From the NCBI GenBank assembly GCA_947652115.1, contig OX393563.1:10533861-10597860 (forward strand): DNA of 64,000 bases, in the 5' to 3' direction. Numbering within the stretch: the stretch's first letter is position 1; every line of letters begins with the position of its first letter. Positions 1 through 26,200 of this stretch are shown here, in pieces. Made by a program: the position numbers and the translations under genes. A model generated the notes under the pieces. The model saw only the letters and a list, made by a program, of their open reading frames with translations, searched no databases and was not told the origin of the DNA. This DNA is from Blastomussa wellsi. Taxonomy: Eukaryota > Cnidaria > Anthozoa > Scleractinia > Plerogyridae.

Positions 1-65
1 CCTTTTCGCAAATCATTTGAGTCATGGCTTATTAAATTAGTCGATTTTCAATTTCACAATACAAG

Positions 66-227
66 GAGAAAAACGAGAATTTAGCGGATGAGCAAATGCC
101 GAAAAAGGAAAACGAGAATTTAGCGGAAGAGCAACTGCCGAAAAAGCGCGTTTTCGCGACAAAGCGAGCACGGAACGCGACACACGTCAACCAAGCGCGA
201 CAAAAAAAGGGACGAAAAGAAAGTTGA
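66..227 (+). CDS. Last coding exon of an unidentified gene (5' part outside window)
   Basis: A splice acceptor (ttcacaatacaag) opens a plus-strand frame of 53 codons that ends in TGA at 225-227. An AATAAA signal follows only 30 bp later, at 257-262, so this looks like a terminal exon. The peptide is strongly charged and Lys/Arg/Glu rich. It contains an in-frame duplication of about 13 residues (NENLADEQMPKK, then NENLAEEQLPKK), then a basic tail containing KKRVFATKRAR and QKKGRKES that looks like a nuclear or nucleolar localisation signal. I do not recognise the family. The gene lies tail to tail with KIFAP3. The duplication keeps the frame, which favours real coding sequence over chance. No upstream exon is inside the window, so the start and function are unknown. 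Confidence 0.5.
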   Translation, partial: EKNENLADEQMPKKENENLAEEQLPKKRVFATKRARNATHVNQARQKKGRKES

Positions 228-1211
228 TGACGATTTTCCGCGGGAACGCAATTTCAAATAAAAACTAGATGTTCCTTTGAATGCACACACACTGCAACTA
301 AGGAACACACATGACTGCTCCATAAAACAAAAGATTTGGTTTCTGGTCATTTCACTCTCCAAATTACAATACACCTCGAGCTTGATGAGCAACAGAAAAA
401 CGCCGCCAGATACAAGTTTGCAGTGAGATTTATTAGTACTGTTTGAGTAGCTATTGTGAACGGATTTACAAGTTTCCAATCCTGCTGGAAGACTAAATAA
501 AACGCCAATTACATTAAAATTGACAATGCTCGAGAAACACTCAAAATTCCCTTGACCATTGCCACGCAGTTTTCATAATTCACCTTGGGAGAACTTGAAA
601 AAACAGTTGGAGCTCTAACTGTGAATTAACAAGGAAATGTATCTACAGACGATCAAAATAAATATAAATACTTAAAAACGCACTTGGGTTAGGTGTTGTC
701 CTGAGTCAAAGGTAGGAACTATTTCAAGCAAGGACCCACAGGCTCCCACCAAATTCTCCTGTTTGCATACATTTGTATAATTCGAATTCAAAATTCAGTC
801 TCACACTCGCATGACTTTTTCTTGAGATGATCAGATTGTAGATTCCCATTACAGGTCTGCTTCATCCATTAGGTAAGGTATGGTAAAGGAAACCAAATTT
901 CGACTTCCGCTGGAGTTCAATGGCTTTTACTTTAGAATAAAACTAAAGAACCGAGGCACGTTTACACCAAAAACATCCACTGACAGCTTCATCACTGACC
1001 GATCTTTCCTTTTCACTCCGACTTCTAAAGCCGGGAAAAAGAGAGAAACTTTAGTAACAAGGCTGGTCAAATAAAAGAAAATCGCGAAAATGTCGCTGAT
1101 AAAAAAGAGCCACCAAATGCCAATGTTGTCATCCAGTAACGGAGAAAGAAGACAATTGATTTACAGTGCTCATAAAGTCCCTGCGATGGTAACGATGTCT
1201 ACTGTATGTCA
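228..1211. other. Spacer / likely KIFAP3 3' UTR
   Basis: No convincing gene lies here. The minus strand carries AATAAA at 434-429, which would give KIFAP3 a 3' UTR of roughly 0.78 kb that converges on the plus-strand gene ending near 262. The short frames present lack coding character. Confidence 0.4.
257..262 (+). promoter_or_regulatory. Poly(A) signal of the left-edge plus-strand gene
   Basis: AATAAA lies 30 bp after the TGA at 225-227, a normal distance for a very short 3' UTR. Confidence 0.45.
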
Positions 1212-14795
<13,584 letters not shown>

Positions 14796-14970
14796 TTTAA
14801 ACTTTTGCTGAGGCTAAAAAATGTTTTCCCAGACGTTAAAATAAAGGCAATCTAACCATGGCAGAGGAAACACAATTTCTTCAGCTGCCATTTTCGTCAT
14901 ATTTCCCGTGGTGCATTCTGGGAAATGTTTTTCAAGAGTGGAATGGACTGCTGGAAAGAGGAATAAATTC
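14796..14970 (-). promoter_or_regulatory. KIFAP3: KIFAP3 promoter / 5' UTR region
   Basis: Upstream of the ATG at 14795-14793 lie GCCATTTT (14887-14894; AAAATGGC read toward KIFAP3, YY1-like) and gcattctgggaaatg. This resembles a TATA-less housekeeping promoter. The assignment rests on motifs and position only. Confidence 0.35.
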
Positions 14971-15600
14971 GCTTAGACTGGTTGTTATTTTAAAACAAAT
15001 GTACTAGATGTTTGTTTGAAATTCGTTCTTAGTAAAAGTGCTTAATCTTTGAAACGGAACGTGAATGAACCATACCGTTTAGTTTTTTTGGGCGGGGTTC
15101 CCTGTCTCGCATATAAACACTTCGACGGGTATCCAGCTAAAATTAAGGAACTGATCATGACCGCGAGTGATCATGAAGAGCGTGTTATAGACCCTGTACA
15201 TGTTTTACAACGCAACGCCTTGTCTCCTCCGATACCAAAATACTACTACTACTACAATCTTTTTTTTATCACGGGGCCACTTTCACTACAAGTGGTCTTC
15301 ACGTTTGACCACTTCGTCTTTGATTTACAGTGAAACTTCTTGATACTCGATTTAGCCGCCAAAATATTCACTGCTCATTTATACCGCCATCATGTTTCGT
15401 TAACATGTTTAATGAGCCGAAGGTCAGTTGAACACGACCCGTCACCATACCCCGCTACAATTAACACCAATCAGACCAATTTAAGGTCATTCTCGTTCCC
15501 AGAGTCTGCTGAGTTTTGGTGTAGAAATTAGAAAAGGAAGTTTTTGGGAAGGAAAAACGATATAGTTAAAAATTTTCAAGAAAATCGAGGATGGACATAT

Positions 15601-15801
15601 TAGGGACCTTCAGATCAGAGTACGAGATTGACTACGGATACGACTTTTCATTCTAAGTGCTCGTGCTTTCACATTTGACAGCAATCTTGCACTGACAGTC
15701 TCCTTTTCAACTGGTTAGCAACTGGGAAGAGCGAGACTTCTGGGTCCGTAATTGGATTGAAATTCGAAAGTCGTAGTCGCACTCCGATCTGAAGGTCCCT
15801 A
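15601..15801. mobile_element. Short TIR element, TAGGGACCTTCAGATC ends
   Basis: TAGGGACCTTCAGATC at the left is matched by GATCTGAAGGTCCCTA at the right, a 16 bp perfect TIR around a non-coding 200 bp body. Terminal TA suggests TA-targeted (mariner/Tc-type) insertion. Confidence 0.7.
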
Positions 15802-16783
15802 TTATGGCCTCGAGAACAATTACTCGCGGAACGTTGAGCTGATGTCCTTTAAATTTGTGATTATTCTGTAAGTCATTTATTTTGTTCCATTTACTCAAGA
15901 CTTGTTAGTAATGGTGTATTACATTTTAAACGGGGTAAGATTGCCCCATCATAAATATTTCATTTTCAAGCACGGTTTTCTATCTTTCTTATTGTATTTT
16001 TCGAAACAGTGGTTGGAAGGGAGTATTCAGGGAAAATTAAAAAATAAATCGTTACACGACTTCCCCTTGGCAAGGGCACGGAATCTGGTGACGAGGTTGT
16101 ATGAGCGCAATGCGCGCGCACGCTGCTCAACGTGATGACGTGACAATGGATCAACTGACAGTTCCGCAAAAAATCGAAAACTCGAGAAGCGCTTTGGAAA
16201 CAAAACGCTCTCTCAAAGATATGACCGCAACAAACATCAGAGCTTCAACTGTACAGCCTACTTTCAAAACACAAGACAATTAAGAATGTGATGCACACAA
16301 AGCGAGAAAGTGAATCGGCGAACTTGCATGTAGGTATGTAAAACGTTTGTTTAAAATGTTAAATTTTAGCCATCTGTGAGACATGAAAACCTACTAAGTT
16401 AAGCGTGAATGTTCAGCAACTCTCTAACATTGAAAAGAAAAATACATTTAAGTGAAAAGGTTTAACAGAGGTTCGGTTGAAGAAACAGCCAAAAAAATTA
16501 TGCTCCTGCGACAAAGTTTGAGAAGGAAGAATTTTTTTACTGGACGTAGTCGTCTTTCACTTGCGGTGCGCGCACGCAAAAGGGCATTTTTATAGTCTTC
16601 AGAGACAAATACCAAGCTTCCGTTCAAATTCCGTGAAGGATAGCGGCGGCGGCGAAGTCGACGACAAAGTAGAGAAGCATGAATTCAACTGGGTGAAAAG
16701 AGCGGCTCTTTCTCGCAGCGATTATTAACTATTGTCAAACAAACACACTGGAGAAACAACTACAGCTCTTCCCTTCTTTTTAA

Positions 16784-16789
16784 TTTATT
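16784..16789 (-). promoter_or_regulatory. COG7: Candidate COG7 poly(A) signal
   Basis: AATAAA on the minus strand, about 485 bp after the COG7 stop codon. Confidence 0.35.
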
Positions 16790-17273
16790 AGAGTGCAATC
16801 CCGCAACGCTCTTTCCGTTCGGGTTCAACACATATAAATACATACTTTCTTCCACATTTTCGTAACGGCCGCTAAATTGATCTATACATTGCTAAATATT
16901 TTCGTCTGTAGGAATGTCGATATTTTCACTCGCGCTCCCTCTCCTTAATCCATAAAGCGTACTTTCTCTTTTTGTACCAATCAGGAGAAAATCGCGTCTA
17001 GCGTTCGCGAGTTGTCCAGCGCTACGTATGTTTGCCTCGAGGCCTGATTGGCTAATTGAGTAACTTCCCATCGCTGCGATTGGCCAGATGTGTTTCAGTC
17101 TGTCAAATTGAACTCTCGCGCGAGTGAATACCATTCATTTTCAATATCGGTATCAATCTCTTTTCACTTTTTATCGTACAGATTCTACGGTATCATGTTG
17201 GGAGAATAATATTTTGGTCATTACGGGACAACAAATGCTAGTCTCAATCACTGAGAATGGACGTCGACAAAAA

Positions 17274-20200
17274 CTAATGGATGCTCCTTATTCCAGCGAT
17301 TGTCATAGTAATTCGATCTTCCACACCAAGATCAGTAGCAACGTCATGGAATCTGAAGAGAAATGAAATGAGAGTCAATGCAACAACTATGATTGATGTG
17401 AAGGAAGCAATGCTTTTAATTCCCAGTTACTTTTATGAAAAGCACCCACAGAGAAATTGTATTCAGCAGAATAATTGCGTGACTTCGCAACGTCCAATAC
17501 AATCTCCGATACACTTTACGAGACTTGCGGGCAGAGAATAATGGTAGCTGTATTCATCACGCGTACGACATCTTCGAGACTTGGCGCGCAAAGTTGAATA
17601 CAACTACCGTGGTTCCCTGTGTGCAAGTCTCAGAGAGGGAATCGGGGATTACCATTTTTTCCTACAAGCGCGTCTCATAAAGGAAACTGCTCCTTTTGAG
17701 AATAATGGCAAACGCTACACTTGCATGGTTTTGAGCGGGCTGATCATTTGGTAAACTAGTAAGGTACTAAATTAGGCACGGGCAGACAGACACGCACATA
17801 GGTTACAAAACACCACGTCAGAACATTAACTTACTTATCAGCAGTTGCTTTTAATAACGCATTAATATGCGTCAACGTTTGACTTGGTGTCACCTCAAGA
17901 GCCTCCAATACGTTGCAGAAGTAATCTGGTAAAAACAGTAACAACTTATTTCATTAGTTGTCAGCATAATCTAAAACGTTGCTGAAGGTCGGTTAAAGTG
18001 AACAGAGGAAACTAAATTTATCACAGATTCTTTTCTATTTTTTATCACAGTTAATGACGCTTTTCCTCCGTTTTTCGTTCTTTCCCTTTTCCACTTCGGC
18101 AAATATGTTGCAGCTAATGGTTCCACTCATTTTTCAGCCCGGGGATTGGTAGCGTTTTTCCTCTCTTTTAGAGCCAGATGGCACACGTCAATTCGTCTAC
18201 AGTTTCCAGTACATTTCAAGCATAAGCATCCATGTCGGCCAGTAAATGATGCGTTCAGTAATTTAAACTATTTTACCGTTGTTTTGGGGTTGGATGGTAC
18301 ACGTCAAACCACCTTACCGGGTAAATAGTTGTTAGGTGATTTCCCGCGCTTTTTGAGCAAGCAAACGCCGACTTACCTATATCAGCCAATAGCTGTTGAG
18401 TGGAGTATGGAGTGAGCTCATGGATCCTCAGGATACTCTCTGTGTAAGCGTGCATAGTGCCACGTGCGATGGACCCCAGCCAGAAGGTCCCCGGATGACG
18501 TTCACCTTCATCTTAAAGACAAGCAACGCAAAAACACTGTTATAGACCCAATTCATAAATGGCTGCCAATGGACCATTTTACAGTTCTGTGAAATGTTAC
18601 CAGGCCTTGTATGAAAGTGAAGTAAGGGGTGACCTTGCCATAAGAAAGACCAGAACTAGTTAGCATAATAACACAAGGATTTGCATATCAAAAGCAGGGG
18701 GGTTTCTATCAAAACAAGGTCACCTTCAGCCTCACTTCCATTCTAGGGCTTGGTAACTAAGCACAAACTGTCAAATGGCCTATTTTAATTCTTTTGTATT
18801 TATTTAAATTAGCCTTTCTAACCTCATTGTTCAGTTGGTAAATCAAAAGAAATTTTACTTTCAAACGAGGTTAGAAAGGCTAATTTAAATGTACACAAAG
18901 GTATTAAAAAATTGGTAGTCATTTATGAAATAGGTCTATTAAAATGATTCTTTTTATTTTTCTTTAATAGCTCTCCTGAGAAAATCCACAGAGATTTAAC
19001 CCCATCTTTCTTTACTGACGATGCCTCGGAGATGAACTAATTGTGGGAGGAACACGCTGAGTCATGTAATGTGTCAGGGAACGCAAGTACAAAATCGAGA
19101 AACAGGTGACCCAACTCTAGCGAGTAACATAGCTAAGCAACTTTTCAGTTACCTGAAGCGATTGATCCAGGTATGTTACTCTTGGGCTATCCTTACTTTA
19201 AACTAATTCGACTTCCAAAACTCGAGTTTTCCACTACTAAATTGGCTACTATTACTATCTAAAGCAACCCCGAATCTTTTCATACAATTTAAATATAACG
19301 TAAGATGTTAACGGTCTAAACGATCAACTGAGAATTATTCACAGCTGAATCGTTTACACTTATCTTTTAACAAAGTACTCACTACGTCAATCGCTAAGGG
19401 ATTATATAACTACTTGATTGTGTCTAATTTAGGGAAAACAAATCTGCAGTTACAGACATACCTTGTATATCTGGGAAGGGCAAGTTTCCAGCCTTCATGG
19501 CGACTTCTAGTGCAGGGTTTTCTTGCGTTATGAATGGCTCCAGTTGTTGAGGAAGGGTCAAAAGGTAATCTCCAATCTGATGATAACACAGGAATGTTAG
19601 TCAACAAACTACTCACATTATCAATCGTATCAGCGGTGACAAACGAAGGGCTAGGGAAACTGGCATAGGATAAATCATGATTAGTGATGCACATGATGAC
19701 TATGAAGACATCAACACAGCAGAGTAGAGTACAGTAGGACGGGGCGGGGCGGGGCAGGGCAGGGCAGGGAAGGGAAGGGTAGGGTAGGGTAGGGTACGGT
19801 AGGTTAGAGAAGAGTAGAGTAGATCGAGTAGAGTAGAGTAGCGTAACGTAGAGTCAAGTCGCGTTGAGTAAGGTAGGGTAGGGTAGGGTAGAGCAGTGTA
19901 GAATAGAGAAGAGTAGAGTAGCGTAACGTGGAGTCAAGTCGCGTAGAGTGGGGTAGGGCAGGGTAGGGTAGGGTAAAGGTTTTTCAGCCAATGACGCAAC
20001 TACGAACCAGGTTGTAAAAATTACGCACACACACACCAGGATAACCGTGACAACGAAACACAGATACCACATATAATGAAAACTGGAGTTCTGTGCAGCA
20101 ACAGTGCAGAGGTGAATACTCACATGTGTAATGTATCCTAGTGGAGACAAGCTGAATGTAGGCAGTTCATCACTTAATGCTGCTCCAGACTCAGGAGACT

Positions 20201-23200
20201 TAGCAGACCAAGCCTGGACAATTGGAAAAGGTACCGTGAAACTTTTAAAATAAACAAACATTGGCCTACGAACAGTCCCTTTTCGTCTTATTCCGTCGAG
20301 CGCGAGTTGAAAATTGCCGTGGGAAATCGAAAGCGCCAAGGTTCATCTCAACGCCCCTGATTTCTCGAGTTTACCTCGGTGTAAAAACCTGCGACTTTTT
20401 TATTTGTTCTTGACCTATTGTTTTTCTGTTCTGTATTGTTTCGAGATTCTTTGTTGTCTTGTTCGTCCTTTGTTTTACATCATTCGTGAGTTTCACAGGT
20501 TTTTAAACGGAGGATGAGCCGATTTCCCACTCACTTCACGCTCGACTGACTAAGAAACAAGTTGCTCATGGTCTAGGAATACCTGGAAACAGAGTCATAT
20601 AAAAACTTTCAACATGTTCTTTTGCAAAAATTATGCGTGCACAAGCAAACGGACACCCACTCAAACTTTGTGAACATTTTCCAATTGACATTCGGCGTAA
20701 TATTGAGACCAACACCGACAAAACTTTCAAGCACATTCATGACCCCTTCTATGAGACAAGTCAGCAGGGAATCATGGCAGTTATATTCCAAGTTGCTAAA
20801 TATATCGCAAGTTTTTTTGACTATCATGTTTCCCTGCCAGTGCGTCTTCATAGAGAGTACTGGCACTGAGTGAAGTAAACCATTTAGATGGATATGAAAA
20901 TCGAATGGCACGATAACTAACACATCTTTTGTGTGTTTTTATGATTTGAAACCACTTTATTTCCATCACAATTATGGAAAAAGGCATGGGCGATAGACTA
21001 TTAAAACACTTAAATGGCTATCAACGCTCAGTAAAAGCACAAAATGAAGAAACAGAAGAAAAAAAATTTACTAATACCTGAAGTTTAGGAGTTTGGGCCA
21101 ACTGTTGCCTTATTTGGATAAACACGATATCAAAGGCGAAACTATGCACACGCTCATTTAATGCCTGCAGTTGCTCCACAACACTAGAAAGGACAGTGGC
21201 AGATTCCCCAGCTTACAAAGAAAAACACAAAAGGGGAAGAACAACGGAATTTTACAAGTCTTTCCCGTAAAACAATGAACACCAGAAAAAATTTCTGGAA
21301 TTTTTATTGTGTAGTGACTAATCACAGCAAAGTTCAGGACACGCGAACTAATGACCATTGCTGTTTGCGGTTTAGTTTTCTCACACCTGATTGGCTTTTT
21401 CTTTGTAACATCATAACATTCCATAAACATTTCTGGTGTTCACGGTTTTACGGGAAAGACTGTAATACAATTCACATTACATTACACAAATTAAAATGAA
21501 ATCAAGATCTAAGAATAATTTTACACTTTTAGTTCATGTCGTTGCAACCTCATTCCTTATTAACTGGAAAAGTTCAACCTGAATACACGAGTATACCCTG
21601 CAAATTTTGGAATTTGAATTGCAAGTGTATTTTTTTAACAATTAAACCTTTTCGCGTGCTGGTATAAGAAAATAATGACAATGGCATAACCAATTTGAAA
21701 GCTCCCTCCTATTCGGTCTAAACTAAAAACGAAACTAAACTAAAGACAAAATTATATATTGGGTGTTTCCTTTGGAAAGCCCGAGTAAAAATATCTTAAC
21801 ACCACATAAGACGGCCTTTATGAAAACCTTGTTAAAGGGGCAGAATATAACAAAAAAAAGGAAGCAGCAGGATATAAGATACAGGAGTAAGGAGCAGGAT
21901 ATAAGATACAGGAGTAAGGAGCAGGATATAACATACAGAAGTAAGTAGCAGGATATAACATACAGGAGTAAGGAGCAGGATATAACACACAGGAGTAAAG
22001 AAAAGGATATAATATACAGGAGTAAGGAGAAGGATATAACATACAGGAGTAAGGAGAAGGATATAACATACAGGAGTAAGGAGAAGGATATAACATACAG
22101 GAGTAAGGAGAAGGAGATAACATACAGGAGTAAGGAGAAGGATATAACATACAGGAGTAAGGAGCAGGATATAACACACAGGAGTAAGGAGAAGGATATA
22201 ACATACAGGAGTAAGGAGAAGGATATAACATACAGGAGTAAGGAGAAGGATATAACATACAGGAGTAAGGAGCAGGATATAACATACAGGAGTAAGGAGA
22301 AGGATATAACATACAGGAGTAAGGAGAAGGATATAACATACAGGAGTAAGGAGCAGGATATAACATACAGGAGTAAAGAGCAAGATATAACATACAGGAG
22401 TAAGGAGCAGGATATAGCATACAGGAGCAAGGAGCAAGATATAACATACAGGAGTAAAGAGAAGGATATAACATACAGGAGTAAGGAGAAGGATATAGCA
22501 TACAGGAGCAAGGAGCAAGATATAACATACAGGAGTAAGGAGAAGGATATAACATAGAGGAGTAAGGAGCAGGATATAACATACAGGAGTAAGGAGAAGG
22601 ATATAACATACAGGAGTAAGGAGAAGGATATAACATACAGGAGTAAGGAGAAGGATATAACATACAAAGGTAAGTAGCAGGATATAACATACAGGAGTAA
22701 GGAGAAGGATATAACATACAGGAGTAAGCAGAAGGATATAACATACAGGAGTAAGGAGAAGGATATAACATACAGGAGTAAGGAGAAGGATATAACATAC
22801 AGGAGTAAGGAGCAGGATATAACATACAGGAGTAAGTAACAGGATATAACATAGAGGAGTAAGGAGAAGGATATAACATACAGGAGTGAGGAGAAGGATA
22901 TAACATACAGGAGTAAGGAGCAGGATATAACATACAGGAGTAAGGAGAAGGATATAACAAACAGGAGTAAGGAGAAGGATATAACACACAGGAGTAAGGA
23001 GAAGGATATAACATACAGGAGTAAAGAGAAGGATATAACATACAGGAGTAAGAAGAAGGATATAACATACAGGAGTAAGGAGAAGGATATAACATACAGG
23101 AGTAAGTAGCAGGATATAACATACAGGAGTAAGGAGAATGATATAACATACAGGAGTAAGGAGAAGGATATAACATACAGGAGTAAGGAGAAGGATATAA

Positions 23201-26200
23201 CATACAGGAGTAAGGAGAAGGATATAACATACAGGAGTAAGGAGCAGGATATAACATACAGGAGTAAGGAGCAGGCTATAACATACAGGAGTAAGGAGAA
23301 GGATATAACATACAGGAGTAAGGAGCAGGATATAACATACAGGAGTAAGGAGTAGGATATAACATACAGGAGTAAGTAGCAGGATATAACATACAGGAGT
23401 AAGGAGAAGGATATAACATACAGGAGTAAGTAGCAGGATATAACATACAGGAGTAAGGAGAAGGATATAACATACAGGAGTAAGGAGCAGGATATAACAT
23501 ACAGGAGTAAGTAGCAGGATATAACATACAGGAGTAAGGAGAATGATATAACATACAGGAGTAAGGAGAAGGATATAACATACAGGAGTAAGGAGAAGGA
23601 TATAACATACAGGAGTAAGCAGCAGGATATAATATACAGGAGTAAGGACCAGGATATAACATACAGGAGTAAGGAGAAGGATATAACACACAGGAGTAAG
23701 TAGCAGGATATAACATACAGGAGTAAGGAGCAGGATATAACATACAGGAGTAAGGAGAAGGATATAACATACAGGAGTAAGCAGCAGGATATAATATACA
23801 GGAGTAAGTAGCAGGATATAACATACAGGAGTAAGGAGAAGGATATAACATACAGGAGTAAAGAGAAGGATATAACATACAGGAGTAAGGAGAAGGATAT
23901 AACATACAGGAGTAAGGAGAAGGATATAACATACAGGAGTAAGGAGCAGGATATAACATACAGGAGTAAGGAGAAGGATATAACATACAGGAGTAAGGAG
24001 AAGGATATAACATACAGGAGTAAGGAGCAGGATATAACATACAGGAGTAAGGAGCAGGATATAACACACAGGAGTAAGGAGAAGGATATAATATACAGGA
24101 GTAAGTAGCAGGATATAACATACAGGAGTAAGTAGCAGGATATAACATACAGGAGTAAGTAGCAGGGTATAACATACAGGAGTAAGGAGAAGGATATAAC
24201 ATACAGGAGTAAGGAGAAGGATATAACATACAGGAGTAAGGAGAAGGATATAACATACAGGAGTAAGGAGAAGGATATAACACACAGGAGTAAGGAGAAG
24301 GATATAACATACAGGAGTAAGTAGCAGGATATAACATACAGGAGTAAGGAGCAGGATATAACATACAGGAGTAAGGAGCAGGATATAACATACAGGAGTA
24401 AGGAGAAGGATATAACATACAGGAGTAAGGAGAAGGATATAACATACAGGAGTAAGGAGAAGGATATAGCATACAAGAGTAAGTAGCAGGGTATAACATA
24501 CAGGAGTAAGTAGCAGGATATAACATACAGGAGTAAGGAGCAGGATATAACATACAGGAGTAAGGAGAAGGATATAACATACAGGAGTAAGGAGCAGGAT
24601 ATAACATACAGGAGTAAGGAGAAGGATATAACAGACAGGAGTAAGTAGCAGGATATAACATAGAGGGGTAAGGAGCAGTGTTCAATATGATGGAAAAAGC
24701 TTTCTAAGATTGCTTTGTCAGCTGATGAAATAGTGGGCAAACGTGGATTACGTTTTACCGCAAAATCTGATAGGCAATTTAATGCTATGAAAGAAACACA
24801 CTTTTCAATTTTTTTTCCTTTCCTCAGAAACAAAGCGGTATTACTTTGGCTTCAGTGGTGAACTATTTACATAGGAGTTACACTATCTAATCAGATTAAA
24901 GTTCGTACTTGGTGATGTAAACATTTTCTTGGGAGACAACAAACTGGTGAACACGTGTTGTTCAGATATTGTTAAAACTCAAAAGGAAATTAGGATATGT
25001 CAGAAATTGAAAGTCCCTGCAACTGAAGTGATTCTACGATAGATTTTAACAATCTATTGAAGAAAAATGCAAAGATATTCCTTTGCGTGCTAAGTTGTAA
25101 TGTAAATATTGTGGCATATTTTCTCGTAAAATTTTGACTATTCACTATTTACAAGATAGGAGTTGCAGTATCCAACAAAGGAAAATTCGTCCTTGGCTAC
25201 AATGTAGCCTGTGTAACTGGTGGGAATGGCTTGTTTGAGCAGCAGAGCCTGTAACGAGAAGAGAATGACAAGGTCCGAGAAGAATGGTGATTCGATTCCT
25301 CATGGCTCCGCTGTCGAAATGAATAATTCGTACTCGAAAATCTTCCAGCTACGCAGGCTAAACACAATGTTGCCCACACATTGCTAACCCAAGAAGTTAT
25401 TCGGGAAATTAAACACTATAATATTTCTTTTTTGAAATAGCTCCTTGTTTCTACTGTTCCAGGAAATAATTGTTGAAGTCATAATAGCAGAAAGAAATTG
25501 TTGTTAGTTACCTGTTTGAAGCTTCTGGACTAATTCATTTAAGGCACTAAACTCAACAGGCCTTTCTTTCTGTAGGTAATTGTACCAATGAAATGGTCTC
25601 AAATGAGTAGAAGTCTTTTCTCTGACTGCACTGTTATCTTGGCATTGAGAATCTTCTGCAGAACTAAGAATTGCCTCAAGTAATCTTTTATCCAGGCTTT
25701 CAATCTTTATAAGTAAATCACCTGGTAAAATAAATTGGGAGAATGACTAATTCTTGCACAATGCCCACACAATTCCTGTTATAATGAGATATGCCTACAG
25801 GCAATCAAGGTAGAAACAAAACTTTGTTTTACTGCCTGAATTCAACAGAAGCATTTGATTATAATGCAATATCAACTATTAGTATATTCTCAGCTCCGAC
25901 TATTGCATTTCTAGCTTTTTGATTGGCTAAAAAACTCCGACTATGAGCCAATAGTCGGAGTTTTACGTCACATGGAAAATAGTGCGCCAAGTTTAAAGTT
26001 GTATGCTCTTTCCGGACGCTTTGTAAAATTGTGGAAATAAAAATCGGCAGCAAAACCCGGTTTGAGAATTTACTAAAACGCCCTTGTTGGATATGAAGTG
26101 ATTATAACCAACTCGCGCTACGCGCTCGTTGGTTACTTTATCACTTCATATCCAACGCGGACTCATGGAATAATATGTTATCTATTATTATCAAAACATG

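Larger units (their letters stand above)
14971..17273. other. Spacer between COG7 and KIFAP3
   Basis: No gene is recognised. It contains the COG7 3' UTR (AATAAA on minus at 16789-16784) and a short TIR element at 15601-15801. The rest is unremarkable AT-rich sequence with a GC-richer patch near 16550-17130. Confidence 0.4.

Noticed and set aside
880..1074. Plus-strand 64-codon frame with basic residues
   Set aside because: No splice sites, poly(A) signal or family resemblance, and it overlaps the likely KIFAP3 3' UTR.
19854..20339. Minus-strand 161-codon frame
   Set aside because: Part of it is a COG7 exon read through into intron and part is the pentamer satellite ([12 protein letters not shown] words).
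21735..24833. Minus-strand open frames of 1032, 817, 479 and 469 codons
   Set aside because: They are the same 27 bp satellite read in three frames. The array sits inside a COG7 intron, has no non-repeat domain, and the open state follows from a stop-free unit whose length is a multiple of three.
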